DNA of 35,437 nucleotides from Sphingobacterium sp. (GCA_031277685.1 JAITLV010000223.1:1-35437); one strand, 5' to 3'; shown: positions 8,096-17,255, counted from the stretch's first letter. A program made the numbers and translations. The notes: generated from the letters alone by a model not told the origin.

Positions 8096-11074
8096 ATGAA
8101 TTTTAAAATTAACAGTTTTAAAGTGGCTACTAAATTGTTGCTATTCAGCAGTAGCCTAGCTGCTGGAACCACTTTTACTATGCCCGCTGCACTTTATGCG
8201 CAGCAAGCACAGGCCAATCTAAAAGGTACTGTCAAGGACGGACAGGGGAAGCCCGTCCCTGGTGCTACAATCACGGTCAAAGGAAGTATCCTCAGTACAT
8301 CTACCGATGCCAATGGCGTTTTTACGCTGCCCAACGTTAAAAAAAATGACATCCTTGTAGTTCGCATGATCGGATTTGCAAGCAAAGAAGTAATCTACAC
8401 TGGAGGAGCCACAGTGGCAATACAGGTTAGCGCCGATACGCAAAGCCTAGACGAGGCTGTCGTAGTCGGTTATGGTTCACTCGAAAAAAAGGAAGTGACG
8501 AGTGTAGTCACCAGTATCAAGCAAAAGGATATGGTAGCTGGGGCTGTATCTCCGTTACTTGCCATTCAGGGTAAAGTCCCCGGCCTCAGTGTTGTCTCTA
8601 CAAACGGGACAGACCCTAATGCAGGCATCTCTTTGCAGCTCCGTGGAGTCAACTCCGTCAATGCTTCACAAGGACCATTGGTTGTAATTGATGGTGTGCC
8701 CGGTGGCGACATCAATTCGGTCGCTAAAGAAGATATTGAATCAATAAACGTGCTCCGTGACGCATCGGCAGCAGCCATCTATGGTACCAGGGCCTCTGGC
8801 GGAGTCATACTGATCACGACAAAACGACCCCAGGTAGGTAAAGCTCAAGTTAATTTTACCTCTGAATATTTTATCGAAAGCATCCGAAAGCGTCCGCAGG
8901 TACTTTCTCCAGAGAAGTATGTAGAATATGGAATCGGTGAAGATCTAGGACATCGTACGGACTGGTATGATGAAGTGACCAATAACAATCCATTTAGCCA
9001 TCGGCAGGTAATTAATATCAGCGGAGGTTCAGAGAACGCGAATGTCTATACAACATTTACCAAAAGAGACGCCACGGGTATGGCTATAACCTCCAAAAGG
9101 GATGAAATCGGTGGCCGTATGAATACTGCTTTCAAATTTTTTGATGGCTTTGCCGAATTAAATACCAATATAAGCTATAATGAGGTGAAAGCATTTGGCT
9201 CAAACGGGGATATCTTCAATAACAACGATATCTTCAATATGGCTTTGGTCATGAATCCAACAGAAACGCCTTATGACGCGAGTGATGTCAGTGGATATAA
9301 TGTGCTTGAAGGTGGTTATGATATTTGGAATCCAGTTGCGGAGGCAAGATTACGATCGGATCAGAAACAATTTAAATACCTGCTGGCCAATACGACTTTA
9401 AAATTAAATCTGACCGAACACCTGACCACAAGTGCGACAATTGGCATAAAAAATAACACAGAACATGGCAATTATTACCGATCTGCCCAGCATCGCATCT
9501 CCAGACAGAATAGCGTGGACGGATTTGCAAAACAATACTATAGTAGATTCAATGACCGTGTTTTTGAATGGACCGCTAATTATACCAATCGTTGGGATAA
9601 GCATGCCCTCAATGCTGTTGCCGGTTACAGCTACCAGGATTTTAATGGACAGGGATTTTCGGCCGAAAACTCGGATTTTCCGGTAGACGGCATTAATGAA
9701 CATGATATGAATAGCGGAACTTACCTTTCGGACGGGCGTGCAGGGTTGGGATCATGGAAAAATCCTTGGGTCAAACTTGCGGCCTTCTTTGGACGTGTCA
9801 ACTATTCTTATCTGGACCGCTATATCCTTACCGCTACAGCACGATATGAGGGATCGAGCAAGTTCGCCCCAAAAAATAGATGGGGATTTTTTCCAGGGCT
9901 CTCTGCAGGCTGGCGTGTATCGCAAGAACCTTTTTTACGTGACGTTAAATTTATCAATGATCTAAAGCTACGTGCTGGCTACGGTGAAACAGGAAATGAA
10001 GGTTTTGATGCCAAAGTAGCAACACGGATGTATAGCGCCGACACCTGGTTTCTACAGAATGGACAATGGTTCAAAACCTACGGTGTGATGCACAATCAAA
10101 ATCAGGACATTAAATGGGAAGTAAAAAAAGAATATAATCTGGGATTGGACTTTGCGGTCTTGAACAACCGCCTGAGCGGCCGTTTTGATATATACAAACG
10201 AAAAATCAATGACCTCATCTATGACATCAGCGTATCCCAACCCCCGGCAATTCACGACAAAACAACGATGAATGTGGGTAGCATGCAAAATACAGGTTAT
10301 GAATTTGAGCTTAATTTTAAAGCAGTAGATAACGAAAACTTTAGCTATACAACCAGTATTGTAGGATCGCATAACAAAAGTAGGCTCAATACCTTATGGG
10401 GCAGCCAGACTTTTACTGACCGTAAGGATTTTCCGGCACCGGGTTCTCCGGGATCAGCTGTTAGATTATATCCCGGTCAGGATATCGGGCAATTTTTTAT
10501 CTGGAAATTCGCTGGTTTCACCGATGATGGTTACTGGAAGCTATATGATAAAGATGGAAGTGCATTTGATGTACGGGATCGAAGTAAAACCCTTGAAGAC
10601 AAATCTTTTGTGGGCAATGCGATACCCACACTCCAGCTTTCCTGGAATAACCAATTCACCTACAAAAACTGGGATGCCAGCATCTATATGCGTAGCTGGA
10701 TTGGACATGATGTTTTTAATATGATCAATATGTATTACAGCCTTCCAAATGTAAAAGGGCAGAATGTCCTTGAAGAGGCTTATGATAAGCATAAGAATGT
10801 TAAAGGTGAAAAAGAGCTGAGTGACTATTGGCTGGAAAAAGGTACTTTCCTCAAGGTTGATGCCCTCAATATCGGCTATCGATTCAATCAACATTGGATC
10901 AAACCGCTTAAATCTATGCGTGTTTATGCTACGGCGCGCGATCTCTTTGTATTTACAAATTACAGTGGACTGGATCCGGAAGTGAATATCAACGGACTTG
11001 AGCCTGGTTTTGAGGAGCGTAATGTCTATCCCAAGACCCGGACTTTTATGATGGGACTTCAAGTTAATTTTTAA
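8096..11074 (+). CDS. SusC/RagA-family TonB-dependent outer-membrane receptor
   Basis: A 992-residue transporter. It has a long signal peptide (residues 1-36, ending ALYAQQ), a carboxypeptidase-D-like domain starting at NLKGTVKDGQGKPVPGATI (about residue 41), a classical TonB-box/plug entry LDEAVVVGYGSLEKKEVTS (about 117-135), the plug motif LRGVNSVNASQGPLVVIDGV near residue 182, NVLRDASAAAIYGTRASGGV near 220, and a barrel ending in RTFMMGLQVNF with the terminal phenylalanine preferred by the BAM machinery. There is no STN domain. It is co-transcribed with the SusD-like gene just downstream. The sequence offers no clue to the ligand, and there is no sigma/anti-sigma pair; regulation by the AraC-type protein across the convergent boundary is possible. 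Confidence 0.95.
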   Translation: MNFKINSFKVATKLLLFSSSLAAGTTFTMPAALYAQQAQANLKGTVKDGQGKPVPGATITVKGSILSTSTDANGVFTLPNVKKNDILVVRMIGFASKEVIYTGGATVAIQVSADTQSLDEAVVVGYGSLEKKEVTSVVTSIKQKDMVAGAVSPLLAIQGKVPGLSVVSTNGTDPNAGISLQLRGVNSVNASQGPLVVIDGVPGGDINSVAKEDIESINVLRDASAAAIYGTRASGGVILITTKRPQVGKAQVNFTSEYFIESIRKRPQVLSPEKYVEYGIGEDLGHRTDWYDEVTNNNPFSHRQVINISGGSENANVYTTFTKRDATGMAITSKRDEIGGRMNTAFKFFDGFAELNTNISYNEVKAFGSNGDIFNNNDIFNMALVMNPTETPYDASDVSGYNVLEGGYDIWNPVAEARLRSDQKQFKYLLANTTLKLNLTEHLTTSATIGIKNNTEHGNYYRSAQHRISRQNSVDGFAKQYYSRFNDRVFEWTANYTNRWDKHALNAVAGYSYQDFNGQGFSAENSDFPVDGINEHDMNSGTYLSDGRAGLGSWKNPWVKLAAFFGRVNYSYLDRYILTATARYEGSSKFAPKNRWGFFPGLSAGWRVSQEPFLRDVKFINDLKLRAGYGETGNEGFDAKVATRMYSADTWFLQNGQWFKTYGVMHNQNQDIKWEVKKEYNLGLDFAVLNNRLSGRFDIYKRKINDLIYDISVSQPPAIHDKTTMNVGSMQNTGYEFELNFKAVDNENFSYTTSIVGSHNKSRLNTLWGSQTFTDRKDFPAPGSPGSAVRLYPGQDIGQFFIWKFAGFTDDGYWKLYDKDGSAFDVRDRSKTLEDKSFVGNAIPTLQLSWNNQFTYKNWDASIYMRSWIGHDVFNMINMYYSLPNVKGQNVLEEAYDKHKNVKGEKELSDYWLEKGTFLKVDALNIGYRFNQHWIKPLKSMRVYATARDLFVFTNYSGLDPEVNINGLEPGFEERNVYPKTRTFMMGLQVNF

Positions 11075-11091
11075 CCATTTATATGACCAAC

Positions 11092-12771
11092 ATGAAAAAA
11101 TATATTTCAATAGCAACTTTATCAATAGTAGTTCTCCTGGCAGGATGCACCAAATTAGATCAGGAATTTTATAGTTCGGTCACTCCTGATACCTTCTTCA
11201 AGAGTGAAAAGGACATCAACGCGGCATTGTTTAGGCCTTTTACACATGCCAAATGGTACCTGGGTGAAGACCGTTGGCGTCTGCAGGAATATACTGCCGA
11301 CAACTTTGCTGTGACAACCAAAGGGCGCCATTGGTACAACGGTGGCGAAAATGAACGTTTTCACTACCACCGCTGGACACCAGATGACAATTGGATCTGG
11401 GAAAGCTGGCGTGGAACACTAATGGGAGTAGCATTGACACTCGACGCAAAAAGCGACTTGGGCAAATTGGATTACACTAAATTCGCTTTGACACCTGAAC
11501 GGAAGGCTGCGGATCTTGCCCAGTTAGATGCATTGATCGCATTCTTTTATTTACGCGGGCTGGACTATTTTGGCGGTATGCCCATCTTTGAATCCTTAGA
11601 ACAAGAATCCCTGCCCCGCAATACGGACCAAGAGCTTTTTGAACATATCGAAAAGCTGCTCAAAGCTGCTATTGAAAATCTCCCTATAAAAAAGTCGGAC
11701 GACAAAGAGGAGGGGGCAATCCGAAAAGCAGCAGCGGCTGCAATGCTCGCGCAACTTTACTTTAATGCAGAGTCTTACATTGGAAAACCGATGTACGAAG
11801 AAAGCCGTAAAATCGCACAAGATATTATAGATAAGGTCTATGGTGATTACGCGCTGGACAGCAAATGGAACGGTGTACATGGATTTAAGAATAACTTATC
11901 TCCCGAAATTATTTGGTCCATGCCTTCTGAATTTAAAAAGTTGGAATACAATTGGTTCTATGGCGATTTTTACCATTATAACTCACGCCAATTTTTTGAC
12001 CAGGATATGACCGGAAATAATGGGACACACCTGACGCCATCTAGAAAACCCGATGGTTCATTGTATAGTGGCTTTAAGCTAGGCAATCCCTTTGAAACGT
12101 TTGACAAGGGCGATCTGCGCAAGGAGCCTTATGTTTATCATAGTGCGGATCAGTATGAAGGGATGTTTATCATCGGCCCACATAAGACACCCGATGGAAA
12201 GGCTATCGTCGGAGGTGAAGAATACAATAGGCTGCCATTGATTTTTGTAGACCAAGTAGCCCGTTTTTCCGATGTTGGCCCAGGCAAGAAATACAGTTCT
12301 ATCGATCAGCTACCCTCAAAAATGTCTGAAGGAGAGGAAAATACTGGCGTAAGACTTGTGAAAGTGCCAATCCCAAACCTTGCAAATAATGAATTGCGGT
12401 GGGGGGCGGATTTGCCAGCTATACGTCTAGCTGAAATTTACTATATGCTAGCTGAATGTAACTTTAGACGAGGTGACAAACAGCGTGCAGCAGACCTGTT
12501 TAATACTGTCCGAAAACGTAACTTTATAGATGGTGCCGACCCAAATCCAGTAAGTGCAGCAACGATTGACAAATATCGTATCATAGATGAGTGGAGCATT
12601 GAGTTTATAGGGGAAGGACGTCGTCGCACAGATTTGATCAGGTGGAAAGCCTTCACAACAGAGGAATGGTGGGATCATAAGCCCAGCAATGCAAATCATC
12701 TCAACCGTTTTCCAGTACCCAATAAGGCTATTGCAGGAAATAGTAATCTTGCACAAAATCCGGGTTACTAA
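11092..12771 (+). CDS. SusD/RagB-family nutrient-binding lipoprotein
   Basis: A 559-residue lipoprotein, the partner of the SusC just upstream. The lipobox is LLAGC, with the acylated cysteine at residue 19 if translation starts at 11092 (MKKYISIATLS...). An ATG at 11083 would add MTN in front; I prefer 11092 because it gives the usual MKK start of the signal. SusD hallmarks are an N-terminal helix region with DALIAFFYLRGLDYFGGMPI, a helix AIRLAEIYYMLAECNFRRGD near the C-terminus, and EWSIEFIGEGRRRTDLIRW followed by RFPVPNKAIAGNSNLAQNPG, the standard ending of the family. It is on the large side for the family, which suggests extra loops round the ligand site. It ends at a terminator at 12778-12817. 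Confidence 0.94.
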   Translation: MKKYISIATLSIVVLLAGCTKLDQEFYSSVTPDTFFKSEKDINAALFRPFTHAKWYLGEDRWRLQEYTADNFAVTTKGRHWYNGGENERFHYHRWTPDDNWIWESWRGTLMGVALTLDAKSDLGKLDYTKFALTPERKAADLAQLDALIAFFYLRGLDYFGGMPIFESLEQESLPRNTDQELFEHIEKLLKAAIENLPIKKSDDKEEGAIRKAAAAAMLAQLYFNAESYIGKPMYEESRKIAQDIIDKVYGDYALDSKWNGVHGFKNNLSPEIIWSMPSEFKKLEYNWFYGDFYHYNSRQFFDQDMTGNNGTHLTPSRKPDGSLYSGFKLGNPFETFDKGDLRKEPYVYHSADQYEGMFIIGPHKTPDGKAIVGGEEYNRLPLIFVDQVARFSDVGPGKKYSSIDQLPSKMSEGEENTGVRLVKVPIPNLANNELRWGADLPAIRLAEIYYMLAECNFRRGDKQRAADLFNTVRKRNFIDGADPNPVSAATIDKYRIIDEWSIEFIGEGRRRTDLIRWKAFTTEEWWDHKPSNANHLNRFPVPNKAIAGNSNLAQNPGY

Positions 12772-12777
12772 TAGAGT

Positions 12778-12817
12778 GTATGGGGTTATTTCTCTAAGGA
12801 ATGACCCTATACTTTTT
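12778..12817 (+). terminator. Rho-independent terminator after SusD 2
   Basis: A 13-bp stem (12778-12790 with 12800-12812, two G-U pairs) with a nine-base loop is followed by TTTTT. It begins seven bases after the stop codon. Confidence 0.85.
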
Positions 12818-12844
12818 AAAGAAGAATGTGTCATAAAGTGCCAT

Positions 12845-13825
12845 TCATTGACTTTTCTGGTATGCACTCGGAGAGACTCCTGTCTGCTTCTTAAAAAAAG
12901 TTGAAAAATTTTGCTGCTGTCCATAGCCACAGTAATTGCTGACTTCTTTGATGGAATATCCCGCCAGCAACAGCTCTTTTGCTTTTAGGACCAAAAGCTT
13001 ATTCCAGGTTTGCTTAGGGGCTGCGCCATACATGGCTTTATAGCATCTGTTCAATTTGCTTATGTCTACCTGCAGTTGTTCGGCAATTTCCTGAATGGAG
13101 CAACAGCTAAAAGTTTTCATTACCTCACACCTGATCATTTGCTCGGCTCGTTCGGCTAGCAACAGGTTCGGATCTAGCTTTTCATACAGTTCAAAATTTT
13201 TATAAATGGCAATATCAAATAGGTCATAGACTAGTTTTACGGCCATCGCCTCATTGTCTTTATGATACGTAAAAAAATGCTGTTCGATATAGATAAGCTG
13301 ATACCGTGTTCTTTCTTTTATAGGCCAGATCGCACTTTGGTAAATACGTTTTTTGTCTCGTAAATGGGCTGCTCTAAATTCAAATAAAAAGTGGTCCTCT
13401 TTAAAAATTGCTGTACGGATATAGCCGACATCAATCAGGATACCATAAACCAAATACGCACCTCGAATCAAAACTGTTTGAATCTTCCCTTTGGGAATAT
13501 AAATATAACTGTCATGCCCCGAAGGCAGCTGAGCTTGACTACACTGAGTCGTTTGCTCAAGAATAACTACGGTAGGGGTGTGCAGATTGTATAACAGATG
13601 ATAATCAGATTTATTCGTCTGCACGGTCAATTGAAATCGCTGCTGGACTTGAGTCTGGATGCGATAGAATATGACACTATGGTAATCAATATATTCTTCA
13701 ACAAGTTGGATGCCTGGTCCTTCATAACGCTGTAGTTGCGAGTCTGGAAGCTTGGGCAGAAAGGCTCTTGTCTGGCTGGCAAATGTAGCCACCTCGGGGA
13801 GCATGAAATGGAATGTTTTTTTCAT
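12845..13825 (-). CDS. AraC-family transcriptional regulator
   Basis: A 326-residue cytoplasmic regulator. The last 100 residues form the AraC/XylS double helix-turn-helix: first helix pair SIQEIAEQLQVDISKLNRCY, then KELLLAGYSIKEVSNYCGYG and FSTFFKKQTGVSPSAYQKS, the last being the family signature (the FxxxFKKxxGxSPxxYR pattern with a lysine-to-glutamine-type change at the end). The N-terminal 220 residues have no recognisable cupin motif and would be the ligand or oligomerisation part. It is transcribed convergently to the second SusC/SusD operon, 73 bases apart, and divergently from the 14-kb block, so either could be its target. No signal peptide or membrane segment is present. Confidence 0.92.
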   Translation of the reverse strand: MKKTFHFMLPEVATFASQTRAFLPKLPDSQLQRYEGPGIQLVEEYIDYHSVIFYRIQTQVQQRFQLTVQTNKSDYHLLYNLHTPTVVILEQTTQCSQAQLPSGHDSYIYIPKGKIQTVLIRGAYLVYGILIDVGYIRTAIFKEDHFLFEFRAAHLRDKKRIYQSAIWPIKERTRYQLIYIEQHFFTYHKDNEAMAVKLVYDLFDIAIYKNFELYEKLDPNLLLAERAEQMIRCEVMKTFSCCSIQEIAEQLQVDISKLNRCYKAMYGAAPKQTWNKLLVLKAKELLLAGYSIKEVSNYCGYGQQQNFSTFFKKQTGVSPSAYQKSQ

Positions 13826-14151
13826 AAATGGAATGGTTGCAAAAAGTTCTTTTGAGGTTAAATACTGCTTATAAAGGTAAAATCGACGATTCCACTTTTA
13901 CGAATAAAATGATATACGACAAATTTTTAACAAAAACATGCGGGAAAATGATGATATCTGTACGTTTCTAGTCCCAAAGACGACCTGTCGGTATAAAAAA
14001 TGTACATTGCTGCAACATACCATCTCTTTCGCTTTTTTCGCGATTTTATCCAACATTTGTTTTGTTAGCTAACCGGTTTTATTAAATGCTCGTACGACAG
14101 CGGGACTGGCCTGACCCGCATGGTTATAGGCCAATATTTAAATTCTTTCCA
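13826..14151. other. Divergent intergenic region between the AraC gene and the 14-kb block
   Basis: About 325 bases with no confident gene. An ATG at 14086 is in frame with the small ORF at 14152, but the added 22 residues (rich in R, P and F) look non-coding and overlap a possible RNA pseudoknot. No full TTG/TAnnTTTG promoter is visible in either direction. Confidence 0.5.
14100..14133 (+). promoter_or_regulatory. Possible H-type RNA pseudoknot in a leader
   Basis: GCGGG (14100-14104) can pair with CCCGC (14115-14119), while TGGCCT (14107-14112) can pair with AGGCCA (14128-14133). The two stems interlock in the order needed for an H-type pseudoknot with loops of two, two and eight bases. 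It ends 18 bases before the ATG at 14152, a place suited to translational control. It does not match the preQ1 or SAM-II consensus as I know them. Five- and six-base stems can arise by chance. Confidence 0.25.
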
Positions 14152-14310
14152 ATGAAAGATCATGTAAATAGTACAATCAAAGACACGCCTCCTGTAACGG
14201 GATTGACAATGGAACAGATGATAGGAATGTTTCCTGAAATGGAAGATGTGGTCGATGACGAAAAATGTTGGGTAGAAATTCCCGACATACTCAGCATTGC
14301 TTCCCTTTAG
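14152..14310 (+). CDS. Small acidic 52-residue ORF of unknown function
   Basis: From ATG 14152 the frame encodes 52 residues: a polar start (MKDHVNSTIKDTPPVTG), a middle LTMEQMIGMFPEMEDVVDD and an end KCWVEIPDILSIASL with a single cysteine. It is acidic, has no signal peptide or membrane helix and matches nothing I know. The sequence reads like a real protein: no rare runs, a plausible AT-rich leader. A longer version would start at 14086. The stop lies within a 13-bp perfect-but-one hairpin. It precedes the acyltransferase gene by 101 bases in the same direction, so a substrate or precursor peptide is one possibility; this is speculation from position only. Confidence 0.4.
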   Translation: MKDHVNSTIKDTPPVTGLTMEQMIGMFPEMEDVVDDEKCWVEIPDILSIASL

Positions 14311-14321
14311 GGAGGCAATGC
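14294..14321 (+). other. 13-bp hairpin overlapping the stop of the small ORF
   Basis: GCATTGCTTCCCT (14294-14306) pairs with AGGGAGGCAATGC (14309-14321), one G-U pair, with a two-base centre. No T-tract follows, so it is not a classic terminator. It could protect the 3' end of a short mRNA or be a protein-binding palindrome. Confidence 0.55.
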
Positions 14322-14411
14322 CTAATAGTTGTACTAGAAATAAACGAGCATCTCGTCGAAAATGCAAAAGCTATATTCGATCGCTGAGGCCGACAATAAA
14401 AGAATAAACCG

Positions 14412-15323
14412 ATGGACAAAAATCACTTGACCAAGCCTTTTTGGTTCGCCAATGTCTGGACCTTTTTTCCTGATCTCGGGATTGATGATCTGGAAATTAA
14501 CTATTTGAAATGGAGAGCACTCCAGGGCTCATTCGCTCAGATGGCTCAGCCTGCTTTATTGACGCAGGTGCTGGACCAGGAGATACGACAAACAATACCC
14601 AAAGACCTGAAGGGAATATGTATAGCCTTTCATTATGGTCCTTACCGACAATTGCCTCGCTACCTCATCGCTGCGGGCTATCGGATAGCTGTAGTGGCAT
14701 CTCCTGAGGTCATCAGAAGGGAAAGCGATACAACTTTTAATGATCTCTTGATCAATAACCTGCCTAAAGACACATTGCAATACATAGATGCTGCTCGTCC
14801 CACAGTACTCAGAAATATTATTTCCGCACTGCAAGACCATCGAATAGTACTGCTTTATCTGGATGCGGATGCTGGGCTACGGCAGATGGCCGCTAAAAAT
14901 CACCAGGCCTTGATGAAGGTTCCAGTACGACAGAAAGAACTTTATTTCCACTCAAATACGGCACGGCTTGCGTATAAATTTGGTATTCCGGTATCTTTTA
15001 TGCTGATGGACAGGGGTAGTACAGATGGCCGTTGGAAAATAGCTTTGCTGAATAAATTGGCTTTCAGGAAAAATGAGCCGCTGCTCGGCTACTTGAAAAG
15101 ATTCAAAATGAAACTCACACGGGTGTTAAATAGGATCATGAAACAGGATTGGACGGCTTGGGAAAACTGGCCCATGCTTCATTTATATCAACCTGATCTC
15201 GCGATAACAGATGCGAATGTTTCAAATGCGCCAGTTTGGGTAATGCCCATTAATATGCAACAAAGGCAGTTCTTTTTTGATGTGAAAAATAAACGCTTTT
15301 TTGAAATAAAGCCTATAGATTAA
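14412..15323 (+). CDS. LpxL/HtrB-like lysophospholipid acyltransferase-superfamily protein
   Basis: A 303-residue protein with the layout of the LPLAT (LpxL/HtrB) acyltransferases, which move an acyl chain to a lipid or other acceptor at the inner membrane. Supporting segments are GICIAFHYGPYRQLPRYLIA (residues 68-87, the position of the H-x4-D/E catalytic motif), RIVLLYLDADAG (144-155) and VPV...HSNTARLAYKFGIPVSFM (170-197), matching the substrate-pocket blocks. The motif reads H74-YGPY-R79: the usual acidic partner is an arginine, so either chemistry differs or the protein is not a standard acyltransferase. There is no strong N-terminal membrane anchor. It sits after a small ORF and before a two-component pair, not with lipid A genes, so a dedicated role in a secondary pathway seems more likely than lipid A synthesis. 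Confidence 0.65.
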   Translation: MDKNHLTKPFWFANVWTFFPDLGIDDLEINYLKWRALQGSFAQMAQPALLTQVLDQEIRQTIPKDLKGICIAFHYGPYRQLPRYLIAAGYRIAVVASPEVIRRESDTTFNDLLINNLPKDTLQYIDAARPTVLRNIISALQDHRIVLLYLDADAGLRQMAAKNHQALMKVPVRQKELYFHSNTARLAYKFGIPVSFMLMDRGSTDGRWKIALLNKLAFRKNEPLLGYLKRFKMKLTRVLNRIMKQDWTAWENWPMLHLYQPDLAITDANVSNAPVWVMPINMQQRQFFFDVKNKRFFEIKPID

Positions 15324-15449
15324 ATTTCTTATAAAACACTTTTATTTCCTTTTTAGGAAAGATCCTGTCTAGATAATTATATGTTCTGTTATGATTTATT
15401 TATATTTAGTATTTCAAATAACCAATTAACGTATCCGTTACGCTATTGT

Positions 15450-16469
15450 ATGAAAACGACAATAACCAGACAGCTAAATATTTACTGGGTTTTATATAAA
15501 GCCCAGATCTTATTCTTTCTCGGGGTGGCGATCATTATGTCAATTTTGATCAAGCTGAATGTACATGTTTGGGGGCGTCTTACCATACGTCATTTGGCCG
15601 CCTTAATAGGTCCTTATCTTGGTTCTTTTGGAGCATTTTGGCTGATCATCCGGGCATGTTGGCGACGACCATTGACGATCGGCATAGGCGCACTGTTTGT
15701 TTTGATTCTTTGGTTCAGGTATGCTGCTGACTTTTGGTATCATTATGCATATCACTGGCTACCCGAAATGGGGATTATTTTTTTTGTGAAAGAGATAACG
15801 CCCAGCAAGCTGATAGAATTCAACAATAAGGTATTTGTTGGAAATGTCTTAGTGATGGTCGTAGCAGGTATTGTGCAAGTAGTAACGCACTATATTTCCT
15901 TTAGAGAACGTTTTCAAAGACGCTCAAACGCATTGAATACGACAGCGATAGCTGCGCGTTTGTCGCAACATTTTACAAGACAATGGATCAAGATTGTGCT
16001 GGATAATAAAGTGCTGCATCGTTCAGATACGCTTCATCTGCTACAATATATGAATGATATGGTGGCAAATAAAAAATTAAAAGTCGCTATCGCAGAGGAA
16101 TGGAAGCAACTCCAGGTAATGGCTTCTTGTTTTACCGATAGGATCATTCAATTTGAAGGCGAACAGCTGTTGACCAGGACTGATTGGAACAGGTCGATTC
16201 CAGCGGCGGCCTTGCTCTCCTGGTTTGAAAATGCGCTCGACCACAGTCCCAAGGGAAAACAATACATCATACGGATCGCCTGGTGCCGCAATGAGGACAG
16301 ACTTCAGCTCAAAATGAGCAATACAACAGCTTCCTCCAAGTCGGATGGGCATACAGGTACCGGAACCCAGATGGTACAGCAGTTATTTGATCAGCTGCTT
16401 CCTGGTGCTTATACGATTGAATATATACATCATGCCAACACGTTTACCGCTCAGCTCACCTTTATGTAA
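15450..16469 (+). CDS. LytS-type membrane sensor histidine kinase, divergent
   Basis: A 339-residue membrane protein. Four predicted transmembrane helices lie at about residues 18-36, 48-68, 75-93 and 127-147, with a periplasmic patch rich in tyrosine, tryptophan and histidine between the third and fourth. The cytoplasmic part has a divergent HisKA-like box: LSQHFTRQWIKIVLDN, where H174 stands at the place of the phosphorylated histidine in the NPHFLFNxLN box of LytS kinases. The GHKL ATPase is recognisable from AALLSWFENALDHSPKGKQY (N box) and GHTGTGTQMVQQLF (G box). I start it at 15450 because the 23 residues gained from 15381 are unlike a protein and the M-K-T-T start puts the first helix properly. 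It is followed 12 bases later by its response regulator. Confidence 0.8.
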   Translation: MKTTITRQLNIYWVLYKAQILFFLGVAIIMSILIKLNVHVWGRLTIRHLAALIGPYLGSFGAFWLIIRACWRRPLTIGIGALFVLILWFRYAADFWYHYAYHWLPEMGIIFFVKEITPSKLIEFNNKVFVGNVLVMVVAGIVQVVTHYISFRERFQRRSNALNTTAIAARLSQHFTRQWIKIVLDNKVLHRSDTLHLLQYMNDMVANKKLKVAIAEEWKQLQVMASCFTDRIIQFEGEQLLTRTDWNRSIPAAALLSWFENALDHSPKGKQYIIRIAWCRNEDRLQLKMSNTTASSKSDGHTGTGTQMVQQLFDQLLPGAYTIEYIHHANTFTAQLTFM

Positions 16470-16481
16470 AAACAAATTGTT

Positions 16482-17255
16482 ATGCCAATAATCCCTATTC
16501 TTATTGTTGAAGATGTTCAGTATGATGCCCAACATTTAAAAAAATTATTGTCTCAGACCCAACTGGACCTTCAGATAGATACCGCTGATAGTCCGGGGGA
16601 AGCCATCGGTAAGGTCAATGCCAACAAGTATGATGTCATTTTTATGGATATTGTTTTGGGCGCTGATCCCGAGATGGGCGCGCTCAACGGAATGGACCTG
16701 TATGCGTCGATTGATCCCAAAAAAAGACCGCAGGTTGTTTTTATTACAAATCATCATTCCTTTTCCCTGCGTTCCTATGCATTGGATGCTGCTGATTTTA
16801 TATCCAAGCCTGCTACTTTTCCAATGTTATGCCGGGCGCTGAATAATGCTTTTTTCCGTATGGCACTACCCATTAACATCGCATACAAGCCTCAGCCTGA
16901 GGCAGTATATCTGGAATTGTCAGACCGGATGTATCACCGGATGCAGTTTAAGGATATCTATTATATACAAAAAGTAAAAGGGGACAATGAATCGGCATTT
17001 TTTGAAAGAAATACAGAGATCGGCCAAGATGGACGTTTAAACCCACGGAAAGCAAAAAAAACGATAAAAGAGATCATACACTTCTTGCCTGAAGGTGGAT
17101 TCGTGCAGGTTGACCAGTCAACGATCGTCAATATTGATTTTATAGCATCATTGCATAAAAATACCATACGTATGACCGAAGGCCCACAGCATAAATTCAC
17201 GGTAACACGCAATTACATCAAGGAATTACGAAAAAAACTCAACCTTTTAAGCTAA
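16482..17255 (+). CDS. LytTR-type response regulator
   Basis: A 257-residue transcription factor. The receiver domain (residues 1-125) has all the expected residues: acidic pair E10-D11, phosphorylation site D56 (VIFMD), T89 (VVFIT) and K109 (FISKP). The output domain (about 145-257) is LytTR: it begins VYLELSDRMYHRMQFKDIYY, continues with KTIKEIIHFLPEGGFVQVDQ and the family core STIVNIDFIASLHKN, and ends in the basic RNYIKELRKKL. LytTR proteins bind direct repeats upstream of target promoters. It is the partner of the kinase 12 bases upstream. The cassette just downstream is a natural candidate target, but no operator could be defined by eye. Confidence 0.93.
   Translation: MPIIPILIVEDVQYDAQHLKKLLSQTQLDLQIDTADSPGEAIGKVNANKYDVIFMDIVLGADPEMGALNGMDLYASIDPKKRPQVVFITNHHSFSLRSYALDAADFISKPATFPMLCRALNNAFFRMALPINIAYKPQPEAVYLELSDRMYHRMQFKDIYYIQKVKGDNESAFFERNTEIGQDGRLNPRKAKKTIKEIIHFLPEGGFVQVDQSTIVNIDFIASLHKNTIRMTEGPQHKFTVTRNYIKELRKKLNLLS

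Noticed and set aside
14100..14133. PreQ1 or SAM-II riboswitch
   Set aside because: An H-type pseudoknot is possible, but the conserved bases of those classes are not seen.
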